NCBI GenBank assembly: GCA_030272155.1
Contig: CP126205.1
Location: forward strand, 1,042,501 to 1,106,500
Length of the DNA stretch: 64,000 nt
Direction of reading: 5' to 3'
DNA from: Tetradesmus obliquus
Taxonomy: Eukaryota > Chlorophyta > Chlorophyceae > Sphaeropleales > Scenedesmaceae
Every line of letters begins with the position of its first letter. The first letter of the stretch is position 1. Under the pieces are notes generated by a model. The model searched no databases. It saw nothing but the letters and a program-made list of their open reading frames with translations, and was not told the DNA's origin. The position numbers and the translations under genes are program-made. Positions 1 to 13,721 of this stretch are shown piece by piece.

Positions 1-488
1 CGCAAGAACACATTCATATCCTACTATGCGCTGACTCACGAAGCACCTCTCCTTGACTTGCAACTGTGTGTCGCTCGCCAGGTGCGCGCGTACCACTAAA
101 TCACCTACACCACAAGGCGACGCCGCCAAAGCCCAGCCCAGCCTGCTCAGCGGCGCAGCAACCATGCAGCCAGGCGACCAGCTGCTCTCACAGCCGGCAG
201 CAGCAGCAGCCTGGCGCAGGCCTGCGGCGTGATCAGCCAGCCGCGCAGGGCACCAGGCGAGCCGGGCGACGCCGCCAGCAAGGCAGCTGCCGCCTAGCTG
301 GGCGCACTGAAGCATGTGCTGAGGCTGGGCGAGCAGCAGCAGCTGCTGCAACAGCAGCGCAACAATAACAGTGACCTTGACATCAGCTCAAAGTAGGACG
401 CGCATGCACAGTCCTCCAGCAGCGACATGTCACACACAGCTGACCAACCCACGGAGCAGCAGCAGCAGCAGCGGCTCATGCAGCCGAT
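1..488. other. Unassigned left edge
   Basis: No convincing exon could be recognised. Short frames on both strands are dominated by CAG-derived Ser/Ala/Gln/Cys runs around 195-210, 340-365 and 455-475. It may belong to a gene continuing to the left of the window. Confidence 0.4.
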
Positions 489-1200
489 AAAAGCTTAGGA
501 CCATTGGAGCAAGTATGTAAAACTACATAGCGTTTGAGCTTGGGCCTCGACAGCGCCGCTGGCTGCCAGTAGTAAGACAAACCCTTCAGTTTTGCAGAGT
601 TGCCCTCACCAACGGATGTTCGTTGCTAGAAACCTTTAAATGGTTTGGCATAGGACACTTGTAAAAGCTCAGGACCATTGGAGCAAGTATGTGAAACTAC
701 ATAGCGTTTGAGCTTGGGCCTCGACAGCGCCTCCATCTGCAGGTAGTACGACAAACCCCTTCAGTTTTGCACAGATGGTAGAGGACCTCACCAACGGAAT
801 TTCCTTGCTAGAAACCTTTTAATGGTTTGGCATAAGACACCTGTAAAAGCTCAGGATCATTGGAGCAAGTATGTGAAACTACATAGCGTTTGAGCTTGTG
901 CCTCGACAGCGCCGCAGAGTTGGTAGAGGCCCTCACCAACGGATTTGCCTTGCTAGGAACCTTTTAATGGGTTGGCATGGGACACCTGTAAAATCTCAGG
1001 ACCATTTGAGCAAGTATGTGAAACTACATAACGTTTGAGCTTGGGCCTCGACAGCGCCGCTGGCCGCCAGCTGCGCAGCAGTAAGACGAACCCTTCAATT
1101 TTGCAGAGTTGGTAGAGGCCCTCACCAACGGATTTTCCTGCTTCTAATGCATAGGACGTGTAACTTGCAACTTGCAAGCGTGTAACACTACATATATTGT
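489..1200. repeat. Tandem repeat, unit about 145-182 bp, four copies plus a decayed fifth
   Basis: Units start at 489, 663, 845 and 990, each opening with an AAAAGCTCAGGACCATT-like sequence and continuing through GTTTGAGCTTGGGCCTCGAC and a CCCTCACCAACGGA block. Spacings are 174, 182 and 145 bp; the fourth interval is shortened by deletion. A fifth, scrambled copy lies around 1145-1235. No coding signal is seen. It resembles a small satellite-like array just downstream of the FUSC-like gene's 3' end. Confidence 0.85.
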
Positions 1201-1407
1201 GAGCTTGGGCCTTTACTGCGGCGATGAAAGCAAGGACCATTGGTCATGTCATCAGTAAACACCACCAGTTGCATCCTAGATATCATCCCACATAAAATCG
1301 CACATCGGTTCCTGGTGGTGATCATCAATCAAGTGCACCAAGTGTGCAACAGCACTTTGAATTGCATGGTTCATCAGCCAATGCATACTCGCAGGGTGGT
1401 CGGAAAA

Positions 1408-1530
1408 TTACTTCAATGTGCTGCGGGCAGTGTTGCGCCCGCGGCAGCCCTGCGCAATGGCCACTCTGGCTGCTGCAACCATTGTGTCTACGCACTTGAT
1501 ATGCGCAAACTGGAAGCCACGGAAGCGCAC
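1408..1530 (-). CDS. Candidate terminal exon of the FUSC-like gene
   Basis: A 123-nt reading frame begins directly after a good acceptor (pyrimidine-rich CTG tract then CCGCAG, minus strand) and ends with TAA at 1408-1410. It encodes 40 residues including VRFRGFQFAHIKCVDTMVAA. The preceding exon (about 1.76-2.0 kb, QMERQRVAIYKQMRHMRLEM and MLMLASVDDV) ends at a GTGAGT donor and could join it. Assignment to the FUSC-like gene rests on position only. Confidence 0.4.
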   Translation of the reverse strand: MRFRGFQFAHIKCVDTMVAAARVAIAQGCRGRNTARSTLK

Positions 1531-1677
1531 CTGCGGCAGCAGGCAGCAGCAAGGGCGTTGCAGAGCTGGTCAGCACGAGCACTAGTTCATGCCAATGCAC
1601 ACAACACTGCACTAAACGTGGACCCCAGTTGTGCCAGATCTAGCATGCCAGCCAACAATTATCCCCAGCAGTAGCAA

Positions 1678-1712
<35 letters not shown>

Positions 1713-2034
1713 GCGGCAGCAGCAGCGGCAGCACACCCCACTCACCACATCATCCACGCTGGCCAACATCAGCATCAGCCGCTTGGCAGCGTCTGGCTGC
1801 AGGGGCAGCGGGATTGCACCCTGAGTGCTGTGCCCTCCATCCTGTTGCTGCTGCTGCTGCTGCTGTTGCTGCTGCTCGCCGGCTAGCGTTGCGTGGTGCG
1901 CCAGCACCTGCGTGTGCATCTCTAGCCGCATGTGCCGCATCTGCTTGTAGATGGCCACGCGCTGCCGCTCCATTTGGCGGATCTGTTGCAGCACAGAGCA
2001 GCAGTCAGCCGGCAGCAGCATCACAGGTAAACAG

Positions 2035-2069
<35 letters not shown>

Positions 2070-3470
2070 GGCGGCGGCGGTTGTAATAGCAGCAGCAGCA
2101 GCGACACTATGTTGCACCACACAGAACTTCATGATGAGAAGCTGATAGCTTGGCGCGACCCACGCACAACAGTACAATGCAGGCCCAATTGACGGCATCA
2201 AGCCTCCCTGACCACTCACCAGCACTGTTGCCATATGCACATGCTGTGGGCTAGGCACGGCCAGCACAGCAGACACCCTCGATGACGATGACAGCATGAC
2301 ACTCAGTTACACACAGCAGCGCACTGCGTGCCCAGACAACAGCAGCAGCCCACTCACCAGCATTGTCACCATGTGCACGTGCTGCAGACTAGGCGCCGGC
2401 CCACAGTGTGCACGCAATACAGATTGCGCTGCACCTGATCATAGCAGCATTGCCACTCACCAGCACCGTTACCATGCGCACATGCCGCGACAGGGCGCGG
2501 CCAGCATTGCAGACACCCTCACGATGACAGCATGACACCCAATGACACACAGTAGCGCACCGCAGGCCCAGACAACAGCAGCAGCCCACTCACCAGCACT
2601 GTCACCATGTGCACGCGCTGCAAGCTGGGCGTGGCCAGCAGTGCGCGCACAATCCAAACTGCACCCCACATAAATGTCAACAGCAACGTTACCATGTGCA
2701 CATGCTGCGGGCTGGCGCGGCCAGCACAACAGACACCATCACGATGACAGCATGACACTCAGTCACTAACTGTGTGGTACACACAGCAGCGCACCGCATG
2801 CCCACTCACCAGCACTGCCACCATGTGCTGCAAGCTGGGCGCGCACAACCCAAACTGCAAACTGCACTCCACCTAAATCATAGCAGCATTGCCACTCACC
2901 AGCACAGTTACCATGTGCACATGCTGCGGGCTGGGCGCGGCAAGCACCGCAGACACAGCAGCAGCCAGCAGCCCTGCCAGCTCAGTCAGTGCCACCTGGC
3001 CCTCCAGATGCGCTGCGCCATAGTGTAGGTGGTGCACGCCTGCATCCAGCAGCAATGCATGGGTTTATTTTTCAAAGGTTTGAGGTTGATGCTGAAGTTT
3101 GGGGTTTTGCAGCCAGCAGCCCCGCCAGCTCAGTCAGTGCCACCTGCCCATCCAGCGCTGCCTCACCATAATGCAAGTGGTGCACGCCGGTGGCGCAGCA
3201 GGTACATTAGGATTATAAATAAGGTGCAAGGGTTTAGGGTGCAGACTGGATACATGCATACCGACAGTTGTCGTACATGCATACCGACAGTTGTCGTCGC
3301 TTTTGCGGCTGCCCTGTCTGCATGCAGCTGCGCTGTTCACACCCACCCACCCATACCTGTGAAGCCCCCCGCAATGCGTGGCGGCGCCATAGCCAGCTGC
3401 ATGCCTGCAAGCCTGTCAAGCAGGGACAGCAGCACGCCCAGCAGCTGAGGCACTACCTGCGGGTTGCAGT

Positions 3471-3512
<42 letters not shown>

Positions 3513-4040
3513 TAGAAGTGGCCCAGTGACTGCAGCAACAGCAGCACTGTCAGTGCAGCAGCAGCAATACCTCCAGTCGCAGCACACGCAAGCATCCATG
3601 CAGCACAGCCGTTACCTCACAGCAAGCCTGCAGAGCAAGTTCGTGACAGCAGACCATGCACGCAACCCAGCCATCAACAGTGCCCTAGTTGCTGCCGCTG
3701 AAGATGGTGCAGCTACCCCATAATGCTGTTGATATCAGCATGCGCATACCCAGAGGTGGTGTCACCAGCAAACTGCGCTTCCAAAACACTGTGCTGTTCA
3801 TAAGTGATACCTGCTGGTACCTGCTGGTACGTTGGTTATAGTGTTTGTAGTTCCTGCTTTCCTGCTTTTGATGATCAAGTACCGCCACAATTTATCGTTG
3901 TGTCAAAAACTCACCGGTGGTGTCACCAGCACGCCTCGCTTCCACGCAACTGTGTCCTTCATCAACGACACCTGCACCTCCACCAGTGGCCGCGCAACCA
4001 GCTGCTGCAGCACAGCAGCACTGCACACATCCATGCCGCC

Positions 4041-4084
<44 letters not shown>

Positions 4085-4193
4085 AAAGTCCAGAAAAGGG
4101 GAAGGAGTCAGCCACAGCCTCCTGCAAAGCATCTGCCACTGCTGCTGCTGCCGCCACCTCTGCTGCTGAGTATGTGATGCAAGTTGCAGCTGA

Positions 4194-4239
<46 letters not shown>

Positions 4240-4741
4240 CCGCTGTCACTGCCACTTGCATGCTGCACGGCCTGCCAGGGACTGATCTTCAATCGAGGCA
4301 TGCACGCAGCCTCATATTGTGCCACTGCATCTGCACCATCTCTGTAGGTACGGGCCATCATCTGGTGCAGCAATGCAGTGGCTTGCATGTATGTGTGAGC
4401 CAGCACATCCAGCGCCCAGGCGGAGGTGTACCAAGGCAGTATGTAGTTGGCCACAGCAGCAGAGGTGAGCACGCCACCCAGCACCCCCACCACACGCGCA
4501 ACGGCTACCTCCACACGCCCCGGAGCTGAGCAGCACTGCATATACAGCAGCAGCAGCAGCAGCAGCAGCAGTGGCAGCAGCAGCAGCATGCAAGTGTTTG
4601 CAAGAATATCCAGCCCCCAGGCGCTGGTGTACCAAGGCAGTATGAAGTTGGCTACAGCAGCAGAGGTGAGCACGCCTCCCAGCACCCCCACCACACGCGC
4701 AACAGCGACCTCTGCACGCCCGGGATCTGAGCAGCACTGCA

Positions 4742-4808
<67 letters not shown>

Positions 4809-4931
4809 ACACAGCAGCAGCAACACAGCAGCAGCAGCAGCAGCAGCTGGGGTGACACGCCACCCAGCACCCCCACCACACGTACAACAGCAACCACCAC
4901 ACGCCCGGGAGCTGAGCAGCACTGCAGCAGC

Positions 4932-4968
<37 letters not shown>

Positions 4969-5068
4969 GAGGTGAGCACGCCACCCAGCACCCCCACCAC
5001 ACGCGCAACAGCGATCTCTGCACGCCCGGGATCTGAGCAGCACTGCAGGCAGCATCAGCAGCAGCAGC

Positions 5069-5108
<40 letters not shown>

Positions 5109-8100
5109 GAGGTGAGCACGCCACCCAGCACCCCCACCACATGCATTTGGTGCAGCACCAGGGCCGGCAGCTTCATGAGTGTGACTGTGATGACAGCGCC
5201 ATGTGCATTTTGGCCCTAAACACTAAACCCAAACCCTTAGCCCGGAGCCACACCTGGCACAGCACCAGCGCCGACAGTGTCATGAGTGTGAGCGTGATGC
5301 CCACGCGCGCAGAAGTTGGGCTGGCCAGACCCACTACTGCTGCTGCTGCAACCATGACAGCAGCCAGGATGATGGGCTGTGTGGCTGTCATGGGGTGCAG
5401 CATCACTAGGAAGCCCAGTGTGCCACCAGCAATAGTGCCGGCAGCTTGCAGTGCCACCTGCACAAACCCACACAAGCAGGAAGATGACAACCGATTAAGT
5501 AGTATCATCAAGTAATGCTGTCTGGCACGCAGCACGCTGATTAGCGATGTTGTGGGGTGCAGCATGACCAGGAAGCCCAGAGCACCACCAGCAACAGTGC
5601 CGGCAGCTTGCAGTGCCACCTGCCACGCACCAGATGCACAATGAAGCAAAGGTCAGTGGCGGCTAGCGTGGACAAGCTGCAACTGCTCCAGCAGCAGCAT
5701 CAAATTGATTCTCAATTGTGCCACCAAGGTAAGCGGCTGTGTGGCGGTGGCGGGTGCAGCATGACAGAAATCCCAGCGGCTATCACCACCTGATATGGTT
5801 CCGGCGGCTTGCAGTGCCCTGTACACCACCACACAAGCAGGAAGATGGCAAATAATCAAGTAGTGTCATCAAGTTGAAGTATTGCTGTCTGGCACGCGGC
5901 ACACTGACTGGTGTTGTTGTGGGCTGCGGCATGACCAGGAAGCCCAGCGCACCGCCCGAGACAGTGCCAAAGGCTTGCATCGCCACCTGCGTCGCACCAT
6001 GAGCGCACAAGAAGAATTGCACTGGCCCAAACCAGTCAGAACCAGCATGCAGCGTGATGCTGGAGGCTGGTGCAAGCAAACAGCTTGCAGCCGTGTGTGC
6101 AGGGTTTAGGGGTTCGCCTGTCACACCTGCTCAAACCCTAAACCCTACCTACACACTAAACCCTGCACCAGGACCCAGCTTGGACACCGTGGACTCCACG
6201 CGCTCGGTCATGGCCACGCCGGCAGCCATGTACCCAAAGGCCGGGTTAAAGCTGATGACCCGATGTGCAGGGTTTGGGGTTTAGCATGTCATACCTGCTC
6301 TGAACCTCACACTCCGAGCCCTACCCCGAGACTCACCTTAGACACCGTGGACTCCACGCGCTCGGTCATGGCCACGCCAGCCGCCATATAACCGAAGGCC
6401 GGATTGAAAGTGATGAGGCCTGGGTCAAAGTGCAGCGAGGCCAGCGTGGCACACAGCACCAGGCTCAGCACCAGCCAGTACTTGGCGCCGGCTTGAAAGC
6501 GCGGCTGAGACAGCATGGCGGTGATGCCTGCAGACAGCAGACAGCAGACAGCAGCAGCAGCAGCAGCAGCAGCCATGTACTCCTAGGCTGGATTGAACGT
6601 GATGAGGCCCGGGTCAAAGTGCAGCGAGGCCAGCGTAGCGCACAGAACCAGCGATAGTACCAGCCAGTACTTGGCGCCGGCTTGAAAGCGCGGCTGAGAC
6701 AGCATGGCGGTGATGCCTGCAGACAGCAGACAGCAGACAGCAGCAGCAGCAGCAGCAGCAGCAGCGCACTTGAAGGCCGGATTCAGCGTAATAAGGCCCA
6801 GGTCGAAGTGCAGCGAGGCCAGCGTGGCGCACAGCACCAGGCTCAGCACCAGCCAGTACTTGGCGCCGGCTTGAAAGCGCGGCTGAGACAGCATGGCGGA
6901 GATGCCTACAGACAGCAGACAGCAGACAGCAGACAGCAGCAGCAGCAGCAGCAGCGCACTTGAAGGCCGAATCCAGCGTAATAAGGCCCAGGTCGAAGTG
7001 CAGCGAGGCCAGCGTGGCGCACAGCACCAGGCTCAGCACCAGCCAGTACTTGGCGCCGGCTTGAAAGCGCGGCCGAGACAGCATGGCAGAGATGCCTACA
7101 GACAGCAGACAGCAGACAGCAGCAGCAGCAGCAGCAGCAACGCACTTGAAGGCCGGATTCAGCGTAATAAAAGCCAGGTCGAAGTGCAGCGAGGCCAGCG
7201 TGGCGCACAGCACCAGGCTCAGCACCAGCCAGTACTTGGCGCCGGCTTGAAAGCGCGGCTGAGACAGCATGGCGGAGATGCCTGCGGGCAGCAGACAGCA
7301 GATAGCAGACAGCAGCAGCAGTAGCAGCAGCAGTGGTACCAGGCTGAGCACCAGCCAGTACTTGGCCCCGGCCTGGAAGCGCCGCTGAGACAGCAAGGCA
7401 GTTATGCCTGCAGAAATCAGACAGAAGCCGCAACAGCGGCAGCGCCCAGCACCAGCCAGTACTTGGTGCCAGCTTGGAAGCGCGGCTGCGACAGCATGAC
7501 GGTAATGCCTGCAGACAGCAGACAGAAGAAGCAACAGCAGCAGCGCCCGCACCAGCCAGCTTGGCAGTGCAACTGTGACAGCATGGTGGTTATGCCTGCA
7601 AACAGCAAGTTCCAACTAGTTGGCCAGCCAGCCAGCCAGCCAGCCCACGAGCCAGCCCACAAGCCAGCCCACTAGCCAGCCAGCCCACGAAGTAGCCCAC
7701 CAGCCAGCCAGCCCACCAGCCAGCCCACCAGCCAACCAGCCAGGCTTACGTTCAGGCCCCTGCCGCAGCGCAGCGGGCAATTTCCCGCCCAGAACGGCCG
7801 ACCAGTTGCGCGCCAGGTGCAACCCACCCAGCAGCGGCAGCAGCGGCTGCCTAGCGGCAAACAGCACTGCCCATGCCTGCAGCAATTGCCCATGCCACAT
7901 TGTACAGCCCACCAGCCAGCCAGCCAACCAGCCAGTCTTACCTTCAGGCCCCTGCCGCAGCGCAGCGGGCAATTTCCCGCCTAATACGGCTGACCAGTTG
8001 CGTGCCAGGTGCAACCCGCCTAGCAGCGGCAGCAGCGGCCGTGTCCAGCTCAGCGCGCGTTGCACCAGGCTGGGTGGCGGGCGCTGGCTGAGTGCTGCCG

Positions 8101-8500
8101 CTGCTGCAGCCTCAAGTTCAGCTAGTGCGTCCACGATGCCGTTGGTGAGGCTCCAAGTAAACACCATGTGGCGCACCTGCATCAGCGGCAGCAGCAGCAG
8201 CAGCAGCAGCATCGGCAGCATCCTCTATGTCAGCTAGTGCATCCGCGATGCCGATTGTGCGACTCCAGGTGCACACCATATCGCACACCCTGAGGCTGCG
8301 GCAATGAGAGGCCCATGCTGGCCACTGCAACCGACAATCATGACTGCACCTGCCTACTTTGTCCTTCCAGTGAGGCTCCGGGTGACCCCCCTCCCCGCAC
8401 CAACCCCATCTTCCCCTCACCTGCGTCAGCTGTGGCACCACGCTGGGGCTGCCAGGGGGCGCCTGCAGCACACTGCTCCAGTAGCGCTCCGCTTCGTCCT

Positions 8501-8551
<51 letters not shown>

Positions 8552-9181
8552 CAATGAGGGGAAATATGTTGAGCAAACTGAAGTAGAATACAAGGAAGAA
8601 CACGAGTTTGAAATTTATTATAAAGCTTGAAGTTCTCACCAGCATGAAGGCAGCCAGCTCCTCTTTTGCCTCGCCCCAGCACGCTCAGCACTTGACAGTA
8701 ACAGTTGACACATAAACATCACAGAAATGTCTTCAATCAAACGCTTTGTACTTCACTCGCACAGCTTTTCCTCTCACCAGCATGAAGGCAGCCAGCTCCT
8801 CTTTTGCCTCACCCCAGCTCCGGCTGAACATGCCCACACCGCGACAGCACGGCCCGGCAGCAGCGCTGCCGCCGCCCAGATCAACATCTTTCCCTTCACT
8901 GCGGTGCTGCTGCTGCTGCTCAACATCCTTCCCTGCCCTGCCCAGCTCAACGTCTTTCCCCTGACTGCCCAGCTCAACATCTTTCCCCTCACCGCGCTGC
9001 TGCTGCTGATTGGCCTGCCGCCCGTAGCTGCCTGCTGCTGCTGCCATCAACGCCAGGGAGGTTGAGGCCTGGCTGTACACTAGGCGCAGCCGGGCCTGCA
9101 GCTGCGGCGACATGGCATATGCTGAATCGTGCAGCGAGAGGCCATCCTCAGCCACAGCCTCTAGCGCAGACAACCTGCAGC

Positions 9182-9213
<32 letters not shown>

Positions 9214-9339
9214 TGTTGATCAGCGACAGGCCGTTCTTAGCCACAGCTTCCCGCGCAGACAGCCTGCAGCAGCAGCAGCAGCAGCAGTGTTGATCAGTGA
9301 CAGGCCGTTCTCGGCCACAGCTTCCAGCGCAGACAGCCT

Positions 9340-9394
<55 letters not shown>

Positions 9395-9621
9395 CAGAAG
9401 CAGCAGCAGTGTTGATCAGCGACAGGTCATTCTCAGCCACAGCTTCTAGCGCATGCAGCCTGCAGCAGCAGCAGCAGCAGCAGCAGTGTTGATCAGCGAC
9501 AGGCCGTTCTCAGCCACAGCTTTGCAAAGGCAGCCTGCTGCAGCAGCAGCAGCGGCAGCAGCGCTACTAGCAGTGTTGATCGCTGTCGATGCTTGTCAGG
9601 GTCCGTAGGCCAGGGGAATCT

Positions 9622-9660
<39 letters not shown>

Positions 9661-10002
9661 CGAGCTGCAGGCTCCCACCTGGTGAGCAGCAGCATGAGGC
9701 TCTGCAGCAGGCGCCGCCACGCATCAGGCTCAAACCACAACCCCGCATTTTTGCTGCCAGGCACCCCAAAGCCGCGCAGCCACTGTGGCTCAGCAGCAGC
9801 AGCACCCAGCAGCAGCCCGGCCTGCGCCAGCCGTGGCCGCAGGCTGCTGACGTGGCAGCTGCTGCTGTGGTCGGCAGCTGGCGGGCTGTGGTGGGCCGCC
9901 CCAGCCGGGCTTTGAGGCGTGCTGTTGCGCTGCATCAGCGCGAGTGCAGCGGCGTCAGTGATCTCGTTGGCCGCGGCGGCTGCCAGCACATGAGCCTTGC
10001 TG

Positions 10003-10037
<35 letters not shown>

Positions 10038-10808
10038 CGCATCAGCCTCATAGCCCTCCTCCAGCTGGCTAGCTGCTCTAGCCAGCTGCGCCAGCTCCTC
10101 ACTGGGTCTCAGGGTTGTGTGCTGCTGCTGCTGCCGCCGCCGCTGCCGCTGCTGCTGCTGCTGCTGCTGCTTACTGAGACTGAGGGCACTGGGCCCTGCG
10201 GCAGTGCTGTCATCATTTTTGCGTGCTGTGTTCAGCGCTGCTGCTGCTGCTGCTGCTGTTGCTGCTGTGCCATCGAGGCCACTTGTTGCTGCAGTTGCAT
10301 CATCGCCGGCCTGTAAGCCTGCACTGCTCTGCTGCTGCAAGGGCCTGAACAGGTGTGCCGCACAGCGCGAGGTGGCCCCGCCTGCGCTCCGCAACACATC
10401 CGCCATGATGTCTTGCACCTGCAGCAGCAGCAACAGCAGTAGCAGCAGCAGCAGCAGCAAACATGGGTGCGGCTACAGCCCAGCTCCACATGCAACATGG
10501 CGAGACCGCAGCAGGCAGGCTCGTGTGTGTGCACACATTGCAGCTGGCCAATCTGAGAAGGACCTTGCATCCGTTGCGGTCTACCGCACATTGGGGGTGC
10601 AAGCATAGTGCGGTGCTCACAGCTGGATGACATGGCCATAGCACTGTACAAAGAGTAACCCCAGAACCCCAACCCCCGCCCCCACCTGCTCAGAGGCCAG
10701 TGTTGGCAGCACCAGCGCAGCAGCCAGCACCGCCACCACAGCAGCAATCACGGCAGCCAGCATGATCACTGCGCCAGTGGCCCACGCCTGCAGCAGCCAG
10801 CATGATGA

Positions 10809-10849
<41 letters not shown>

Positions 10850-11843
10850 GCACCAGCAGCAGCAGCCAGCATGATGACAGCAGCAACAGCAGCAGCAGCA
10901 GCCAGCAACAGCAGCCAGCATAATGACAGCAGCAACAGCAGCAGTCACAGCAGCCAGCATGATCACTGCGCCAGTGGCCCACACCTGCAGCAGCCAGCAT
11001 GATGACAGCAGCAACAGCAGCCAGCACATGTTGGAGGATTGCCCCTGGACCACTGTCGAAACACACAGCTGGCACCAACCATGCAAAGGCATGATGCACG
11101 GCCGAACAGCCGGTGCCAGTCATGCAGGCACGGCAGCCAGCATGATCACTGCGCCCACACCTGCACCAGCCAGACTGATGACAGCAGCAACAGCACCAGC
11201 AGCAGCGGCCAGCACATGTCCGAGGATTGCCCAGGGGCCGCACTGTCAAACGCACAGCTGGTACCAACCATGCAACGGCACGCATGGCTGAACAGCCGGT
11301 GCCAGCCATGCAGGCACCCGCACCTCTGCTGCTGTCGCCATGTGCCAGGTGGAAATGCCGGTCAGGCCAAAAGCCAGGCAAATCTCAACAAACGCATGCT
11401 GCCTTTCAACGACAGTTCCCCGTTCAGACACGCCAGGCAGGAGGCAGGCACGCGCACCTCTGTGATTATTGCTACCCGCCAATTGGTGATGGTGATCAAG
11501 CCAAAAGCCAGGCAGCTCACAATAACGGCATGCTGCCATACAACACGTGTTGACAACAATACCCTGCTCACACATGCAAGGCAGGCGGCAAGCACGCGCA
11601 CCTCCATGATGGTTGCCACGCGCCAGCCAGTGATGGTGGTCAAGCCAAATGCCAGGCAGCTCTTATCAAATGCATGCTGCTTTCTAACAGCAGTTCCCCG
11701 CACCCTTACGCCAGGCAGGCAGCAGGCACTCGCACCTCCGCGACTGTTGCCACCCGCCAGGCGGTGATGCTGGTCAGGCCAAATGCCAGGCAGCTCTGCA
11801 TGCCCAGCGCCCACAGCATGGGGGGTGACGTGCCCACCTGGCC

Positions 11844-11879
<36 letters not shown>

Positions 11880-12125
11880 CAGCATGGTCATTTTGCTCTG
11901 CATGCCAGCAGCAGCAGCAGCAGCAGCAGCGGCTGCACCTTGAGGCACATTCAAGCAGCAGCTGCCACGGAGCAGCTGTGGTAGCACATGCCGAAGTCCA
12001 GACCAGCAGCAGAAAACAAGCCACCATGCACAACAGCAGTCGCTGCTGCTGCTGGTCCGCAGCAGCATGGTTTGTTACAACCATGAGCTGGCTCCACATC
12101 ACATTGAGATATAGGAGCAAGACAG

Positions 12126-12157
<32 letters not shown>

Positions 12158-13686
12158 TTCACCCGGTTGATCGCCAGCAGCGCAAGCACTGCCACTCCCA
12201 GGCAGCACGTGACGCCAGTCATGGCCGCCTGCCCGCCTGCCTGACCCGCTGCCTTGGCCAGGCTGCCCTGCAGTGGCAGGCAGCGACAAAACAGCAAACA
12301 ACATGTAATCATAATGAAATGATGACATAGTAAGATATGTTATGGCAGGGTGGGGCTGCCAACGCAGCCCATAGCAAGGTGTGTATCATTGACCGCCAGC
12401 CCGCCTGCCTGCCCCGCTGCCTTTGCCAGGCCGCCCTGCACTCAACAACATCAACGGCATCAGCACTGAGCATCAGCAAATAGGCCACACAGGCACACAG
12501 CACAAGGAGGTGTCGGTCATGGCCGTCTGCCGCTGCTGCTGCTGCTCACCACCACGCACGCCGCTACCGTGCCTGGCCACATGCTGCCCACCAACCTGGC
12601 CCCTGCCATCACTCTGCTGCCCAGGTGGTTGCTGGGGCTGAACAATTGTAAAAGCAAAATTGTTTCTTGACTAGCTGCAGCTACTTGAACGTATAGCTCA
12701 AACAGCCTGGTCGACTTGGTCTGAAAACCTGTACAAACACATCCGCTGCTGCTGCCACTCACCACCACGCACGCCGCCACTGCGCCTGGCCACATGCCTC
12801 CTACCAGGGTGGCCCCAGCCATGATGAGGGCTGCCCAGGTGGTTGCTGGGGCTGGACAATGGTAACAGCAAGTGTTTCTCCACTAGCTGCGGCTACTTGG
12901 GCACATCGTTCAGAAACCTTATCGACTTGGCCTGAAAAGCTGTACAAACAAATCCGCTGCTGCGGCTGCTGCTGCTGCTCACCACCACGCACGCCGCCAT
13001 CGCGCCGGGCCACATGCCGCCCACCAGGGTGGCCCCTGCCATCACTCTGCTGCCCAGGTGGTTGCTGGGGCTGGACATGACAGCAGCCGTCAGGAACAAT
13101 GAGGCCACCATGCAGGACTGCGGGCCAAAGCGGACCGCCCTGCGGCATGTGTGGGGCAGGCGCAGTGTGTAGCTCTCGCATAAAGTGCAGGATTTGACTG
13201 AGAACATGACAGCAGCCGTCAGGAACAATGAGGCCACCATGCAGGACTGAGGGCCGAAGCCGATTGCTCTGCGGCATGTCCGGCAGAGCAGGCACATCTG
13301 TGTTTGCAAGACAGGAACACGGGCTACGGGTTGGGTGAAGTGAGGCCACCATGCAGGACTGCGGGCCAAAGAGCATCGCCCTGCAGCATGTGGCGCAGGA
13401 TGCAGGCGCAGTGCTCAGGGGCTGGCAGGCTGCCACCAGGAACAGCAGCGCTTCGTGTGCTGCCGCTGCCGCTGCCGCTGCCGCTGCCGCTGCCTCTGCC
13501 GCTGCTGGCAGCAGGCTCATGCAGGGCTGCTAATGCTGCAAGCAGACTGCTGGATGCAGCAAGGGGAGCAATAGCTGCAGGCACTCGCTGCAGTAACGCG
13601 CACAGAGGCTGCAGACGGCCCTGCCTGACCCTGCAAAGTGACTCGGATGCTTTCCTGCTGCTGTGGCAACCGCATGCACTGACAGC

Positions 13687-13721
<35 letters not shown>

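Noticed and set aside
3903-5000. Long minus-strand open frame (365 codons) as a single exon
   Set aside because: It is kept open by CTG tracts reading as Ala or Cys runs across several exon copies and introns; splice sites divide it.
4447-5115. Plus-strand Gln-rich protein
   Set aside because: The poly-Gln is simply CAG read on the strand opposite the FUSC-like gene, and the rest is antisense of its exons.
5218-6290. Telomere-like CCCTAAA pieces (about 5218, 6104, 6130-6165, 6268)
   Set aside because: Only one or two imperfect units each, inside introns of a gene; too short to call interstitial telomere.
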